DNA of 21,984 nt from a virus, in IMG/VR virus record IMGVR_UViG_3300042197_000465, positions 1-21,984 of that record; one strand, 5' to 3'. The translations under genes and the position numbers were made by a program. Within the stretch, counting starts at the first letter, position 1. Each line of letters starts with the position of its first letter. The notes below the pieces were generated by a model, which saw only the letters and a program-made list of their open reading frames with translations, was not told where the DNA came from and did no database searches. Shown one piece after another: positions 4,751 to 12,535 of this stretch.

Positions 4751-6792
4751 TAGCGCACCTCGCGGACCTGTTTTTTATCCGGGCTGACCCACGCACGATT
4801 ACCTTTACCGTCTACCATAAAAGTCCAATCTGCGCCGACGCCTTGTGGGCGAGCAGGTGCAGCAGCAGGTGCAGCAGCAGGTGCAGCAGCAGGTGCAGCA
4901 GCAGGGGCGGCAGCAGGGGCGGCAGCAGGGGCGGCAGCAGGGGCGGCGCCCGCCCCAAGACCGTCAAGCCGCTTTTGTGCTCGTGCAGCGCCCGTCCGTA
5001 CAATCTCTTGCAGTTCTCGCGCCGCCGCAATGAACTCTTTCTCGCTCTGCGCGATGCTCATGCGGCTGATGGCAGCGGTCGCTTTGTCGCCTTCGGTATT
5101 TGAAATGTGACCGCCGCCGCGAAGCGTCTCATATGCTTGCAAGAACGATTGCCCTTGCGTTTGTTGAAAACGCGCATAAAAGTCGGCAGCAGGAGTGCCT
5201 TGCACAAAACGAAGACCGGGCAGAAAAGTAAAGCCGACGACGTTTTGAAAGCCAGGGTGGGGCCGAGTCGCCGTCTGCACAACTTTGCCGGACGCATCTT
5301 TGATTTCTGGTCGCCCAACCATCGCGTCTAGATTGGCCACTGCTCGGTTTGCTTCTGCAATAGCCGACGGCAGATTATCCTGCGCGTCACGATCGCTTTT
5401 GGCCGATGCAACGCCTCTCGCGCGCGCGTTGGAGATGGAAAACTGAAAATCCGGGTCCGCAGCGCGCTCGGCTTGCTGTTGCATCAAATTCAAACGTCGT
5501 TCTGCAAGATTGGCGTTTGACTCTGCTTGATCAAGCCGACGCCGCTCGTTCGCAATACGATCTTGTGCAAGTTTATCGCCCGGCAACGCCCCCTGTTGCC
5601 GCATACGCTCCGTCTCAGCGCGAAGTCTAGAAAGTTCAGTAGCGGCTTTAGTCTGCTCGGCACGCGCCTCGTCGAGCGCTTTCTGCTCAGGTGTCCTTGC
5701 TGCGGCAGGCCGAGCGCCAGCCTCCAAAGTAGATATTTGCTGACCGAATGTTGGGCTAAGCGGATTGTCGTCTACCGTCACAGTTCTATCGCCCAACTGA
5801 ACTCGAGCAGGTTTTGGTGCGGTAGCGACTTGCCCAGCGATATTCATTCTTTGGTTAAGTTCAGCGGTTCGCGCTTGAGAAGCGCCCGCAGCGGCTTGAG
5901 ATGCGGCGATAGCCGCTTCAGTCCGTTGCTGCTCAAGCTGAGACAGTGGACGAGCTCCAGTCTCCAAAGTAGATATTTGTTGATTGAAGGTCGGGCTTTG
6001 TGGGTTGAGATCAACAATCGCCACTCTGTCCCCCAACTGCACTTGCGTGGGTTTAGGTGCTGTTTCCGCTCGTGTTGCGACGCCCATCTGCTGTTGAATT
6101 TGCGCCAACCGCGCGCCAGACGCTTGTCCCGCTGCTTGCGACGCTGCGGTAGCCGCTTGTCGTTGAGCCAGCAGGCTGGCGGACTCGGGCGCGGCGCCTT
6201 TGCTGTATGAACCAAGTTCTTGTCCAAACGTCGGACTGTTCGGATTGTCGTCTCGAAAGATAACTCGATCGCCAACGTCTACCTTAGCAGACTTTGGCGA
6301 CACCAGCTCTAGACGCTTGTCGGCGTCGACCTGATACATTTGAACAGTGCTTGGATCGTACTCTGGTCGAATGGATTCTTTTAGGTTTGGCGCTATTCGA
6401 CCAACCAAATCGCGCCATCTATCGTACGACGTTTGATCATTGACATCCGCCAGTGCAAACCGCAACGTGCCGAGCGAGTCAACCTCGGCTTTTCGCTGCG
6501 CCGCTTCAGCTTGTCTGCGTTCGCGTTGGCCTTTAAGCAACTCTCCGTACATCTGCCGACCAGGCGCACCATAACGCAGCGCCATCTCAGGGCTAGCAGA
6601 CAAGTCTGCGTAGGGCACACCGGCCAGCGCGTTCTCTTGTTCCTGTTGGCGCATCAGTTGCTCAGCTTGCATACGACGTAACTGATTGCCTTCACGCGCA
6701 GCCTCAAGCTGACTCAACTGAGCCATCATGTTCAGCGGAGACTCAAACCGGGGTTGCTGGATCCCGGCTGCGATCAGTTGGTTGATTGCCAT
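4750..6792 (-). CDS. Repeat-built probable ejection / internal virion protein (680 aa)
   Basis: The first 110 residues are Gln/Glu/Ala/Arg-rich and coiled-coil-like. Residues 171-410 contain three units with an exact 80-residue period starting at 171, 251 and 331. Each begins V-x-[VL]-G-D-R-x, continues D-x-N-P-x-S-P-T-F-[GN]-Q, and is followed by an Ala/Gln-rich helix. A further coiled coil covers about 380-450. An Ala-Ala-Pro-Ala linker (about 615-646) precedes a short C-terminal beta-like segment (DWTFMVDGKGNRAWVSP). No enzyme motif is visible. It lies second in a block of three large helical virion-type genes between the tail fibre and the lysis cassette, matching the P22 ejection-protein position. 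ATG 6792 follows the upstream TGA by 2 nt, with GGGGA about 9 nt before it. Assignment is by position and composition. Confidence 0.7.
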   Translation of the reverse strand: MAINQLIAAGIQQPRFESPLNMMAQLSQLEAAREGNQLRRMQAEQLMRQQEQENALAGVPYADLSASPEMALRYGAPGRQMYGELLKGQRERRQAEAAQRKAEVDSLGTLRFALADVNDQTSYDRWRDLVGRIAPNLKESIRPEYDPSTVQMYQVDADKRLELVSPKSAKVDVGDRVIFRDDNPNSPTFGQELGSYSKGAAPESASLLAQRQAATAASQAAGQASGARLAQIQQQMGVATRAETAPKPTQVQLGDRVAIVDLNPQSPTFNQQISTLETGARPLSQLEQQRTEAAIAASQAAAGASQARTAELNQRMNIAGQVATAPKPARVQLGDRTVTVDDNPLSPTFGQQISTLEAGARPAAARTPEQKALDEARAEQTKAATELSRLRAETERMRQQGALPGDKLAQDRIANERRRLDQAESNANLAERRLNLMQQQAERAADPDFQFSISNARARGVASAKSDRDAQDNLPSAIAEANRAVANLDAMVGRPEIKDASGKVVQTATRPHPGFQNVVGFTFLPGLRFVQGTPAADFYARFQQTQGQSFLQAYETLRGGGHISNTEGDKATAAISRMSIAQSEKEFIAAARELQEIVRTGAARAQKRLDGLGAGAAPAAAPAAAPAAAPAAAPAAAPAAAPAAAPARPQGVGADWTFMVDGKGNRAWVSPDKKQVREVR
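4853..4948. repeat. 12-bp minisatellite, eight units in two variants, encoding an Ala/Pro linker
   Basis: Four perfect gcaggtgcagca units (4853-4900) are followed by four gcaggggcggca units (4901-4948; the last base of the array differs). The array encodes (AAPA)n near the C-terminus of the 680-aa protein. Units are identical within each block and differ at two positions between blocks, suggesting two recent expansions. Confidence 0.95.
5640..6282 (-). repeat. 240-bp in-gene repeat, three units
   Basis: Three units at about 6282-6043, 6042-5803 and 5802-5640 encode the 80-residue repeats of the 680-aa protein; the third diverges in its helical half. DNA identity is still visible between units 2 and 3: the 17-mer tccaaagtagatatttg occurs at 5723-5739 and 5963-5979, exactly 240 bp apart. 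Confidence 0.85.
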
Positions 6793-6794
6793 AA

Positions 6795-7613
6795 TCAGTA
6801 GTCCCCAACACTAAACGGCATTGTCGCCGGTGCAGCGTACATCGTCCGCGTTACGCCGGGATTCATGCCGCCACCAAAGTACCGATCCATCAACTGATTC
6901 TGCATATAGAGGTTCGCCCCTTGGCCAAACGCGCCCGTCAGCGCGTTCGCAGCGCCGATCTGGCCAGCGGCCTGAGAGGCGCCCATCGAGCCGAGCGCGG
7001 CGGCTTGAGCGCCGCCCAGGTTCGCCATCTGGCCAGCAATGTTGGATGTCAGCCCTTGGCCCGCCTGGACCTGCTGCATGAGCGGCAGGAGGCGCGCGCT
7101 CCGCTCGCCAGCAAACTGGCCGTACTCCATTGAGCCGAGCCCTGCTCGAGCCGCTCGGTCGGCTTGGAACCGCTGGAAGGCGTTGCCGTACTCTTGTGAG
7201 GCCAGATCTTGGCCGTAGCGCTGGAGCGCCTTGCCGGTGCCGCCTGACAGCAGACCGCCGCGTGCGGCGGCGCTCCGCTCAAGCGCCTTCAGCCCTTCGG
7301 ACAGCCGGAAAGCGTAGCCGGGATCAGCTTGGTACTGGAACTGCTCGGCAGCCAACTCAGCCGGCGACAGACCTGCCGATGCGCGGTACTGCTGCGGGTT
7401 TCGCAGCTCTTGCATCAACATATTCTGCGCCTCAAGACCCGCCTCGCGGAACGGCTCTTGCAGACCAAGCTGGCGCTCGAACATCCGCTCTTGCGCCGCA
7501 ATGCCTTCGCGCGTTGCGTCAGCTTGGGTTTGGGCAGCCTTGCGAGCCGATCGCGCGCCAAACAGACCACTGAGAACGCTGCCGCCCAACAGGGCCATAG
7601 TGACTGGTTCCAT
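6795..7613 (-). CDS. Phage DNA transfer / ejection protein (272 aa)
   Basis: It begins with a hydrophobic glycine-rich segment (ALLGGSVLSGLFGARSARKAA, about 7-27), then Gln/Glu-rich helices. The central motif DPGYAFRLSEGLKALE, then ARGGLLSGGTGKALQRYGQD and YGNAFQRF, is one I associate with a common phage 'DNA transfer/injection protein' family. The C-terminal half is Gly/Ala/Gln/Met-rich. In P22-like phages such proteins are packaged in the head and leave through the tail before DNA. It is the first of three large helical virion-type genes, in the position of the P22 gp7/gp20/gp16 block. ATG 7613 has AAAGGA 7 nt upstream, next to the preceding stop. The family call is good; exact equivalence to one P22 protein is not claimed. 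Confidence 0.8.
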   Translation of the reverse strand: MEPVTMALLGGSVLSGLFGARSARKAAQTQADATREGIAAQERMFERQLGLQEPFREAGLEAQNMLMQELRNPQQYRASAGLSPAELAAEQFQYQADPGYAFRLSEGLKALERSAAARGGLLSGGTGKALQRYGQDLASQEYGNAFQRFQADRAARAGLGSMEYGQFAGERSARLLPLMQQVQAGQGLTSNIAGQMANLGGAQAAALGSMGASQAAGQIGAANALTGAFGQGANLYMQNQLMDRYFGGGMNPGVTRTMYAAPATMPFSVGDY

Positions 7614-7624
7614 CTCGCTATCCT

Positions 7625-7846
7625 TTAAGCCTTCAAGGCTTTGAGTTCATCCAGCGTCGTGCAGGCGTCTGCAAGGGCGGGCAGGTCACGCAGGCGCTGC
7701 TTCTCAGCGACGACCGCAGCGTTGTCGGCGCCCGTCTCCAGATTACGCTGGAACTGTACATCAAGCGCCGCCAGAAGGGGAGCCCGCTCGGCACGCAGCC
7801 GATCTTTCGTGATGGTGCGGGCCTTCTCGAAGTTGATGGTGATCAT
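7625..7846 (-). CDS. Conserved small phage protein, 73 aa, function unknown
   Basis: MITINFEKARTITKDRLRAE opens a charged helical protein that continues with ERAPLLAALDVQFQRNLETG and ends in an L-P-A-L-x-D-A-x-T-T-L-D-E-L-K-A-L segment. I recognise this general pattern (IDFEKAR-x-I-x-K-x-x-L-R-x-x-R-x-P-x-L-x-x-L-D) as a common small protein next to phage fibre genes; it resembles tail-assembly or chaperone-type helical proteins, but no function is established to my knowledge. ATG 7846 overlaps the upstream TGA as ATGA; a longer start at 7861 would add five residues and break that coupling. The gene lies between another small protein and the first ejection protein. Confidence 0.75.
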   Translation of the reverse strand: MITINFEKARTITKDRLRAERAPLLAALDVQFQRNLETGADNAAVVAEKQRLRDLPALADACTTLDELKALKA

Positions 7847-8040
7847 TCGGTGTACTCCCAAGCGTCTCTGAACGTCCGGTCAGTCGGTACGTCCGAGGCG
7901 TCGATGATCTGGTGGGGCTTGCCTTCAGGCACGACCCGAGCCACAAGCTCTTCGATTGTGTGCTCGGCTAGGTACTCAGGCGTCGGGATGACGATCGCCA
8001 CGATGCCGTTGTCTTGCGGGTAGATAATTCGTTTGTTCAT
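7843..8040 (-). CDS. Conserved small phage protein, 65 aa, function unknown
   Basis: MNKRIIYPQDNGIVAIVIPT begins a short beta-then-helix protein with TIEELVARVVPEGKPHQIID and a terminal DRTFRDAWEY. The pattern 'VPEGKPyxIvD...ipxDRTFRxAWe' recurs in small phage proteins encoded beside tail fibres. The role is unknown; a fibre-assembly helper is a guess from position. ATG 8040 has AGGTG close upstream, immediately after the fibre stop (8044-8046), and its TGA overlaps the next gene's ATG. Confidence 0.75.
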   Translation of the reverse strand: MNKRIIYPQDNGIVAIVIPTPEYLAEHTIEELVARVVPEGKPHQIIDASDVPTDRTFRDAWEYTE

Positions 8041-8043
8041 AGG

Positions 8044-9522
8044 TCACCTGAAGACTGCGACGCAGTAGAGGGTTCGATCGTATGCGCCTTGTACATTGAC
8101 GCCAGACGTAGTTTGGGCCACCAGCGTAGAGTACCGAGTGTCTGCCGACGTTCCGACGGCGGTGACGTTGGTAGCGTAATTAGCATCCGGGAGCGCGGTC
8201 GTGAAATTGAGTGTGTAATCGCCCGCACCGTTGTCGGTAATGCTGCTGACGTTGCCGCTTGCACGAGCCGCTGGCGTGCCTGTCCCGTCAAAGTTGATCC
8301 ACGCCCGGCAGCCGTAAGCGGTTGCGACTGAGCCGTAGCCAGAATTAAACTGAAGCAAACTGGTCGACGTGACACGCAAGCGCTCTGCTGCGGCGGCGCC
8401 TGCTGCCATCGTCTTGAACGACAGATCGAAGTCTTCAGACCCGGCTGTGACGTCAGTCGACACGGCCTCGATCGTTGCGCCGACCTCGGTGTTGGACGCG
8501 GCTGTCTCGACGGCAAACTCCATGCCGACGCCTGCCCCAGCGCCAGGCGTGCCGCTGATCTGCTTGTCGATTCGCATGGCTTGCGAAACGGAATTGGTGA
8601 CGCCGCTCAGAATTGTGACGTGCAACTGCTGTTGCGGACTCAGTTCGTTGATGCCAACCAGTCCTGTCGTTGCCACATAGACTCGAGGCGACGACGCAGT
8701 TTTGATCGTAAACGCGCTGGTGCTTTCGATGTATGCCGTAGCGAGTTCATTACCAAATATCAAGTCGCGCGTCGCGTCGCCAATCCGCGCCATCGCACCA
8801 AGCGACCCTAGAACGTCAAACAAGTACGCCGGCGTAGCGGTGCTGATACCGACTCGGTCAGTCGACGCGTCAACAAACAGCAGGTCTGCGATCCCATCAC
8901 CCTCAACGCGGAAGTCCTTGTCAGCACCCGCTTCGTTGAAGACCGCAGCGCCGTTGACCGTCATGTCGCCCGTCTGCGTAATGTTGCCAGTCTGCGTAAT
9001 GTTGCCGGTCAGGCCAATGTCGCCCGTCTGTGTGGTGTCGCCGTAGTGGATGACGTCCACGTCGTTGGAGCCGCCTGACTGGCCGAACGTCATCACGGTG
9101 TCGGTGGCGCGGATCACCGGCGTGCTGGCCACCGTAATACCGATCTGCCCTACCGCAGCCAAGTAGATGCCGGTGTCGGTGTCGGATGCAAACGTGTAAG
9201 GCGGCGCCGCTGCCGAGCCGCTGGCCGCAAGGATCTGCGACAAGCTGAGTGAGTTTGAAATGTTGTCAACCGTCCAGATCGTAACGTCGGACGCGTCCTT
9301 CAGCACGAACTTGTAGGTGGTGGCGGTCAACCAGACGTTCGCCTCGCCGCGCGAATCCAGAATGATAGGGTTGGTGTTGGGCGTGGTCGCGGTTGCGTCG
9401 GTGTAGGTTGCAAGCGGCGTGGTCGTCCCGGCTGCGTAGGTGTACAGTTTCCCCGCCACCAACGGGTTGCCGTTGTTGTCGAAGAATTGAAGCTTTGGGA
9501 CTGCGGACAGGTTGGCGCTCAT
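8044..9522 (-). CDS. Tail fibre / receptor-binding protein (492 aa)
   Basis: The N-terminal domain (about 1-92) carries G-N-P-L-V-A-G-K-L-Y-T-Y-A-A-G, LATYTD and NPIILDSRGEANVWL, a well-known virion-anchoring module of podovirus fibres and tailspikes. A middle region has four hexapeptide repeats of the TQTGNI type, then a beta module (FNEAGADKDFRVEGDG, then FVDASTDRVGISTATP) with the V-G-I-x-T-x-x-P signature of phage fibre shafts. The C-terminal domain (CRAWINFDGTGT, ASGNVSSITDNGAGDYTLNF, ALPDANY) is a familiar fibre tip domain. The protein is probably a trimer that binds the host surface. No endosialidase or lyase active site is evident. ATG 9522 has GAGG 7 nt upstream and overlaps the preceding stop as ATGA. 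Confidence 0.88.
   Translation of the reverse strand: MSANLSAVPKLQFFDNNGNPLVAGKLYTYAAGTTTPLATYTDATATTPNTNPIILDSRGEANVWLTATTYKFVLKDASDVTIWTVDNISNSLSLSQILAASGSAAAPPYTFASDTDTGIYLAAVGQIGITVASTPVIRATDTVMTFGQSGGSNDVDVIHYGDTTQTGDIGLTGNITQTGNITQTGDMTVNGAAVFNEAGADKDFRVEGDGIADLLFVDASTDRVGISTATPAYLFDVLGSLGAMARIGDATRDLIFGNELATAYIESTSAFTIKTASSPRVYVATTGLVGINELSPQQQLHVTILSGVTNSVSQAMRIDKQISGTPGAGAGVGMEFAVETAASNTEVGATIEAVSTDVTAGSEDFDLSFKTMAAGAAAAERLRVTSTSLLQFNSGYGSVATAYGCRAWINFDGTGTPAARASGNVSSITDNGAGDYTLNFTTALPDANYATNVTAVGTSADTRYSTLVAQTTSGVNVQGAYDRTLYCVAVFR
8965..9036. repeat. 18-bp tandem repeat, four units, in the tail fibre gene
   Basis: Four 18-bp units such as gttgccagtctgcgtaat (8983-9000) encode six-residue TQTGxx repeats in the fibre shaft. 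Units 1 and 2 differ at only two or three bases; units 3 and 4 are more diverged. Confidence 0.8.
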
Positions 9523-10076
9523 AGCGAAACCTCAAAAACGGTCAGGATGGCCGATGGGACGGCCGGACAAAAGGCGGTAGCGGCTTCGCTAACCAATGTG
9601 ACGTTGATGTTGGACACCGCCCACATAAGCTCAAAATAACTGTTACCTTGCATATCCAGCATGAAATTCCACGACACAACTTTTTCGTCGTTGTTGTCTT
9701 TGACCCGCACTCGGCTGGCAGAGTCTGGTACGTCGACGCCGTTGATACGCGGCCAAACATACAGCTGGGAGTTAGAACCGGACGATTTGTCGACTTGCAG
9801 CGAAAACTCAAAGTTGTAGGTCGACGTGTCCGGTACAACAATTCTTGAAGTAGGGGTGCCACGGTTAATGCCAAACGATGTTGACGTGTTGTTGTACGTC
9901 ACCGCATAAGCCGTATCCGGCGCGGCAGCCGTCTGCGTAGTGGTGTCAAAGAACGAACCGTGCCGAGGCTTGCGATTAAAGAACCGATACCACTCTCTCG
10001 ACATGATGTCGGACTCGCCCTCTTCGAGCAAGGGCACCCGTTGTGCCGGTATCCTAAACGGTTGCGGGTTAGGCAT
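9519..10076 (-). CDS. Tail protein with jelly-roll-like C-terminal domain, candidate tail needle/knob
   Basis: 185 residues. The N-terminal 45 are Pro-rich, then EEGESDIMSREWYRFFNRK; the 'x-M-S-R-E-W-Y-R-F-F' element is frequent in podovirus tail proteins. The rest is beta-rich, with alternating hydrophobic strands (YNFEFSLQVDKSSGSN, VVSWNFMLDMQGNSYFELMW, SAILTVFEV), resembling TNF/C1q-like jelly-roll trimer domains. It follows the gp4-like and gp10-like genes directly, the P22 position of the tail needle gp26, whose Sf6 relative has a TNF-like knob. It lacks the long coiled coil of gp26, so a short plug or knob is more likely. It overlaps the gp10-like gene by 8 bp and the fibre gene by ATGA. 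Confidence 0.65.
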   Translation of the reverse strand: MPNPQPFRIPAQRVPLLEEGESDIMSREWYRFFNRKPRHGSFFDTTTQTAAAPDTAYAVTYNNTSTSFGINRGTPTSRIVVPDTSTYNFEFSLQVDKSSGSNSQLYVWPRINGVDVPDSASRVRVKDNNDEKVVSWNFMLDMQGNSYFELMWAVSNINVTLVSEAATAFCPAVPSAILTVFEVSL

Positions 10077-11574
10077 TGGTCGCGCTCACACTCAGTTCAG
10101 CGCCCATGATAGCGATCTTCACCGGGTCTGTCCCGCTGAGCTCATACACCCGGTCGCGCAAGCGCTCGGTCATGCCAAGTCGGCGCCAGATCACGCGCTG
10201 GCCTGTCTCACCGATCTTGCCCATCGAGCGCCAGTGCTCGTTCGACCAAGTGTGACCGCCGTCGTCTGACCAGCGAAGCATTGCCTGCGGGTCCGATCCT
10301 TGACCCGTCACCAGTCCCACGCCCGCCTCGCAGTCGAGCTGCAAGCTGTGCTGGGCCGTGCGCTTTAGATTGTTCTGGCCGGTGGGCAGCGCCCGCCACG
10401 TCCGCAGCCAGCGCTGCGTGTCGCCATCGTCTGCGTAAGTGTCTAGGTCAAGCTCGTACAACTTGCCGTTCAGGTAGTCACCCACGATGATCTTGCCGTT
10501 GTAGCCGGCCATGCAGTTGGCGCGGTGCCGGGTGAAGGCGCTTGCAACCCAGCCCGCGCGCTCGTGCCAGCGTCCGGTCGCAAGATCGTAAACCCAGGTC
10601 TTTCCGGCGGTCGGGAACGTCAGGATGTAGAACTGATGACCGTCCTGTTGGTAGACCATCGAAATGGCGTCATCCATGCGGCTGTAGGACTGGATAGCGT
10701 ATTCGATTGCGTGCGTGCTGATCCGCGTGCCGATGTAGCCGTTTGAGACGTAGACGATGCCCTGCCCTTGGGCGTTCCGGCCTAGCCAGAAGACCTTGTT
10801 GGCGAGCTTTTGAACCGAGTACTGCGCCGCGCAGCCCAACTCGTTAAAGGCACCCGCGATCCGCTCGAGCGGGAAGTCAGGGCCGCCTGCGTTGTACCAG
10901 ACCTCAGTCGTAAACGTCCCAAAGACCCAGACCTCACGGTTACTGACCAGCACCGACAGAATGTTGTCTGGAGCGCCTTCTGCGCTTGCAAAGTCCAGCG
11001 GATCGACCGAGGTGCCGTCCAGCAGTGCGGTCACCCATAACTTCTGGCTATCAGGTTCGCTGAATACGAAGTATCCGTCAATGAAGCCTACCGAGGAGGC
11101 GCCGGGGAAGTCCGGGTCGGTGATCTCAGCGAACGCGGTCGTGCTGGCGTTGTAGATGTAGCTGGTGCCCGAGGCGTCCCCACAAGCCAAAAACAACTGC
11201 GTGCCGTTGTCGGCCATCGTCACTTGCCCTGTGCCGACGTCTGTGCTGACGGTGCCCCGCAGCGTGGCGGCGTAAGTACTGTCGACCTCCCACAGTTTTG
11301 TTTCAGGGTACGGCAGCGTAGCGGGCGATTCGACTGTGACGACGTAGAGCTTCCCGCCATAGACGTGCAGCCCTCGGATCGGACCGTTGTCGAGTGTGGT
11401 AGCCGGCGAGCCGCTGACCGTCAGCGTGATCGGTTTCAGACCTGGCGCGCGCTGCAAGAAGGCAGGCTCTTTGCCGCCCTCGGCGACCACCTCGGGGAAG
11501 AGGTTGACGCAACGGTCGTTGGCAGCGTTGATGCTGCGCGCGACATAGGAGGCGCCGAGGATCGGGGTCTTCAT
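10069..11574 (-). CDS. P22 gp10-like packaged DNA stabilisation protein (501 aa)
   Basis: The N-terminus reads ILGASYVARSINAANDRCVN followed by LFPEVVAEGGKEPAFLQRAP and G-L, diagnostic of the phage stabilisation protein family that includes P22 gp10 (about 470 aa; this one is similar in length). The remainder is a long beta-rich chain with repeated strands such as GLHVYGGKLYVV, GYFVFSEPDSQKLWV and GKIIVGDYLNGKLYELD, which suggests a propeller-like fold. In P22, gp10 forms a hexameric ring under the portal and gp4 collar and keeps packaged DNA in. ATG 11574 shares a base with the gp4-like stop (TGATG), supporting coordinated synthesis of the two neck proteins. Confidence 0.93.
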   Translation of the reverse strand: MKTPILGASYVARSINAANDRCVNLFPEVVAEGGKEPAFLQRAPGLKPITLTVSGSPATTLDNGPIRGLHVYGGKLYVVTVESPATLPYPETKLWEVDSTYAATLRGTVSTDVGTGQVTMADNGTQLFLACGDASGTSYIYNASTTAFAEITDPDFPGASSVGFIDGYFVFSEPDSQKLWVTALLDGTSVDPLDFASAEGAPDNILSVLVSNREVWVFGTFTTEVWYNAGGPDFPLERIAGAFNELGCAAQYSVQKLANKVFWLGRNAQGQGIVYVSNGYIGTRISTHAIEYAIQSYSRMDDAISMVYQQDGHQFYILTFPTAGKTWVYDLATGRWHERAGWVASAFTRHRANCMAGYNGKIIVGDYLNGKLYELDLDTYADDGDTQRWLRTWRALPTGQNNLKRTAQHSLQLDCEAGVGLVTGQGSDPQAMLRWSDDGGHTWSNEHWRSMGKIGETGQRVIWRRLGMTERLRDRVYELSGTDPVKIAIMGAELSVSATNA

Positions 11575-12314
11575 CAGTACCCGCCGGAAAAGATATTGAA
11601 CCGCTGACGACGTCGATTCACCAAACTGTATGGCATTGCCATAATATCGTCAGGATTGTTGATCCGCTTGATGTTGCGCTTGGACACCATCGCGATTCGC
11701 TGGACTTGAGGTGTGGGTTCGACGCCAAACTCAGGCGCGAGCTCGCACGCCAAGCAGTAGCGGAACGCTCGCAGGTAGCCTGGCGGAAAGTTCAGCGTGG
11801 TGTTGAGCGTAGCCGGTTGTGAAAGCTCGCGAACCGACACCAAATGAAACTCCAGATCCTTGGTCGGACGCGGGTACAGGTACATCTCGATGTTCGGGTA
11901 GGTCATGTTGACCCACATGACCTGCGGATAAGTGCTGCCGGCAGTCTTAAGCGCGATGCCGTTGTACTGGTCCTGGTTGATGAACAGCACGTCGTAAGAC
12001 AGACCGCTCTGGGTGTCTTTGAAGTAGGTGCTGTCGTCCAGCAGGATCGGTCGCGTGCCGACGAAGTCACCCGTCGGTCCGAATGTTCGACTGATCGTGT
12101 TGGCCGGCCAAGTAAAGACGTCGTCCCGGGTCGAGAAGACAGACAGCCGCTCGGTGCTCCAGCTGTCCAGCATCTGGTTCATGGCGACCAGAGCGTCTGC
12201 CGACGTGTCGCTGGACGGCTGCTCACCTTCAGCAAGCTGACCCAAGAGGCGCAGCGACCCGTTGATGATGTCGCCGGCGGTGACGCCAGCGCCTGAAAGC
12301 GTAAGAACAGTCAT
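11574..12314 (-). CDS. P22 gp4-like tail accessory / head-completion protein (246 aa)
   Basis: The N-terminus is V-T-A-G-D-I-I-N-G-S-L-R-L-L-G-Q-L-A-E-G-E, followed by A-L-V-A-M-N-Q-M-L-D-S-W-S-T-E-R-L, the characteristic opening helices of P22 gp4-type tail accessory factors. A beta region with Y-D-V-L-F-I-N-Q-D-Q-Y, then NIEMYLYPRP, and a C-terminal helical pair (PGYLRAFRYCLACELAPEFG) follow. P22 gp4 is 166 aa, so this is a longer member of the family. It is expected to bind the portal dodecamer after packaging and start tail assembly. ATG 12314 overlaps the preceding TGA as ATGA. No muramidase-like motif is evident to me. Confidence 0.92.
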   Translation of the reverse strand: MTVLTLSGAGVTAGDIINGSLRLLGQLAEGEQPSSDTSADALVAMNQMLDSWSTERLSVFSTRDDVFTWPANTISRTFGPTGDFVGTRPILLDDSTYFKDTQSGLSYDVLFINQDQYNGIALKTAGSTYPQVMWVNMTYPNIEMYLYPRPTKDLEFHLVSVRELSQPATLNTTLNFPPGYLRAFRYCLACELAPEFGVEPTPQVQRIAMVSKRNIKRINNPDDIMAMPYSLVNRRRQRFNIFSGGY

Positions 12315-12535
12315 TCAACTGACTCCTCAGACGGAGGCGGTGGCGCGGGCACTTCAGCCCACTGCTGCCTCCAGATGCCGTCCACTTGCACGGGATCCAC
12401 ATCGACCACCATCATACCCGGACTGGGGCGCGGGCGGGGTGTCGGGACGACCAAGAGCACCCCTGCCTTCTTGAGCGCCGCCACGTCGGTGCCGGGCGGA
12501 ATGGAGCCGTCTGCGCGTAAAAGAAACTGTTTCAT
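12311..12535 (-). CDS. Conserved small phage protein, 74 aa, function unknown
   Basis: MKQFLLRADGSIPPGTDVAA, then a short hydrophobic strand (GVLLVVPTPRPRPSPGMM), a DG-x-W-x-Q-x-W motif (VDGIWRQQWAEV) and a Pro-rich acidic tail. I have the impression that short proteins starting 'MKxFilhaDGtiPxxTd' and containing 'PRPxxGM...DGxWxQxW' occur widely beside gp4-like genes, but I know of no assigned function. It is coupled by ATGA overlaps both to the glycine-rich gene upstream and to the gp4-like gene downstream. Confidence 0.8.
   Translation of the reverse strand: MKQFLLRADGSIPPGTDVAALKKAGVLLVVPTPRPRPSPGMMVVDVDPVQVDGIWRQQWAEVPAPPPPSEESVE

Noticed and set aside
4853-4948. CRISPR-like short regular repeats
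   Set aside because: Units are contiguous 12-mers without spacers and encode an in-frame Ala/Pro linker; this is a coding minisatellite.
5527-6210. 227-codon + strand frame inside the 680-aa ejection-type gene
   Set aside because: The frame mirrors the repeats of the real gene (Ser/Leu/Arg-rich), has no ribosome site and shows no family features.
8965-9036. 18-bp repeats considered as a regulatory iteron array or origin
   Set aside because: The repeats stay in frame and encode hexapeptides in a fibre shaft, which explains them.
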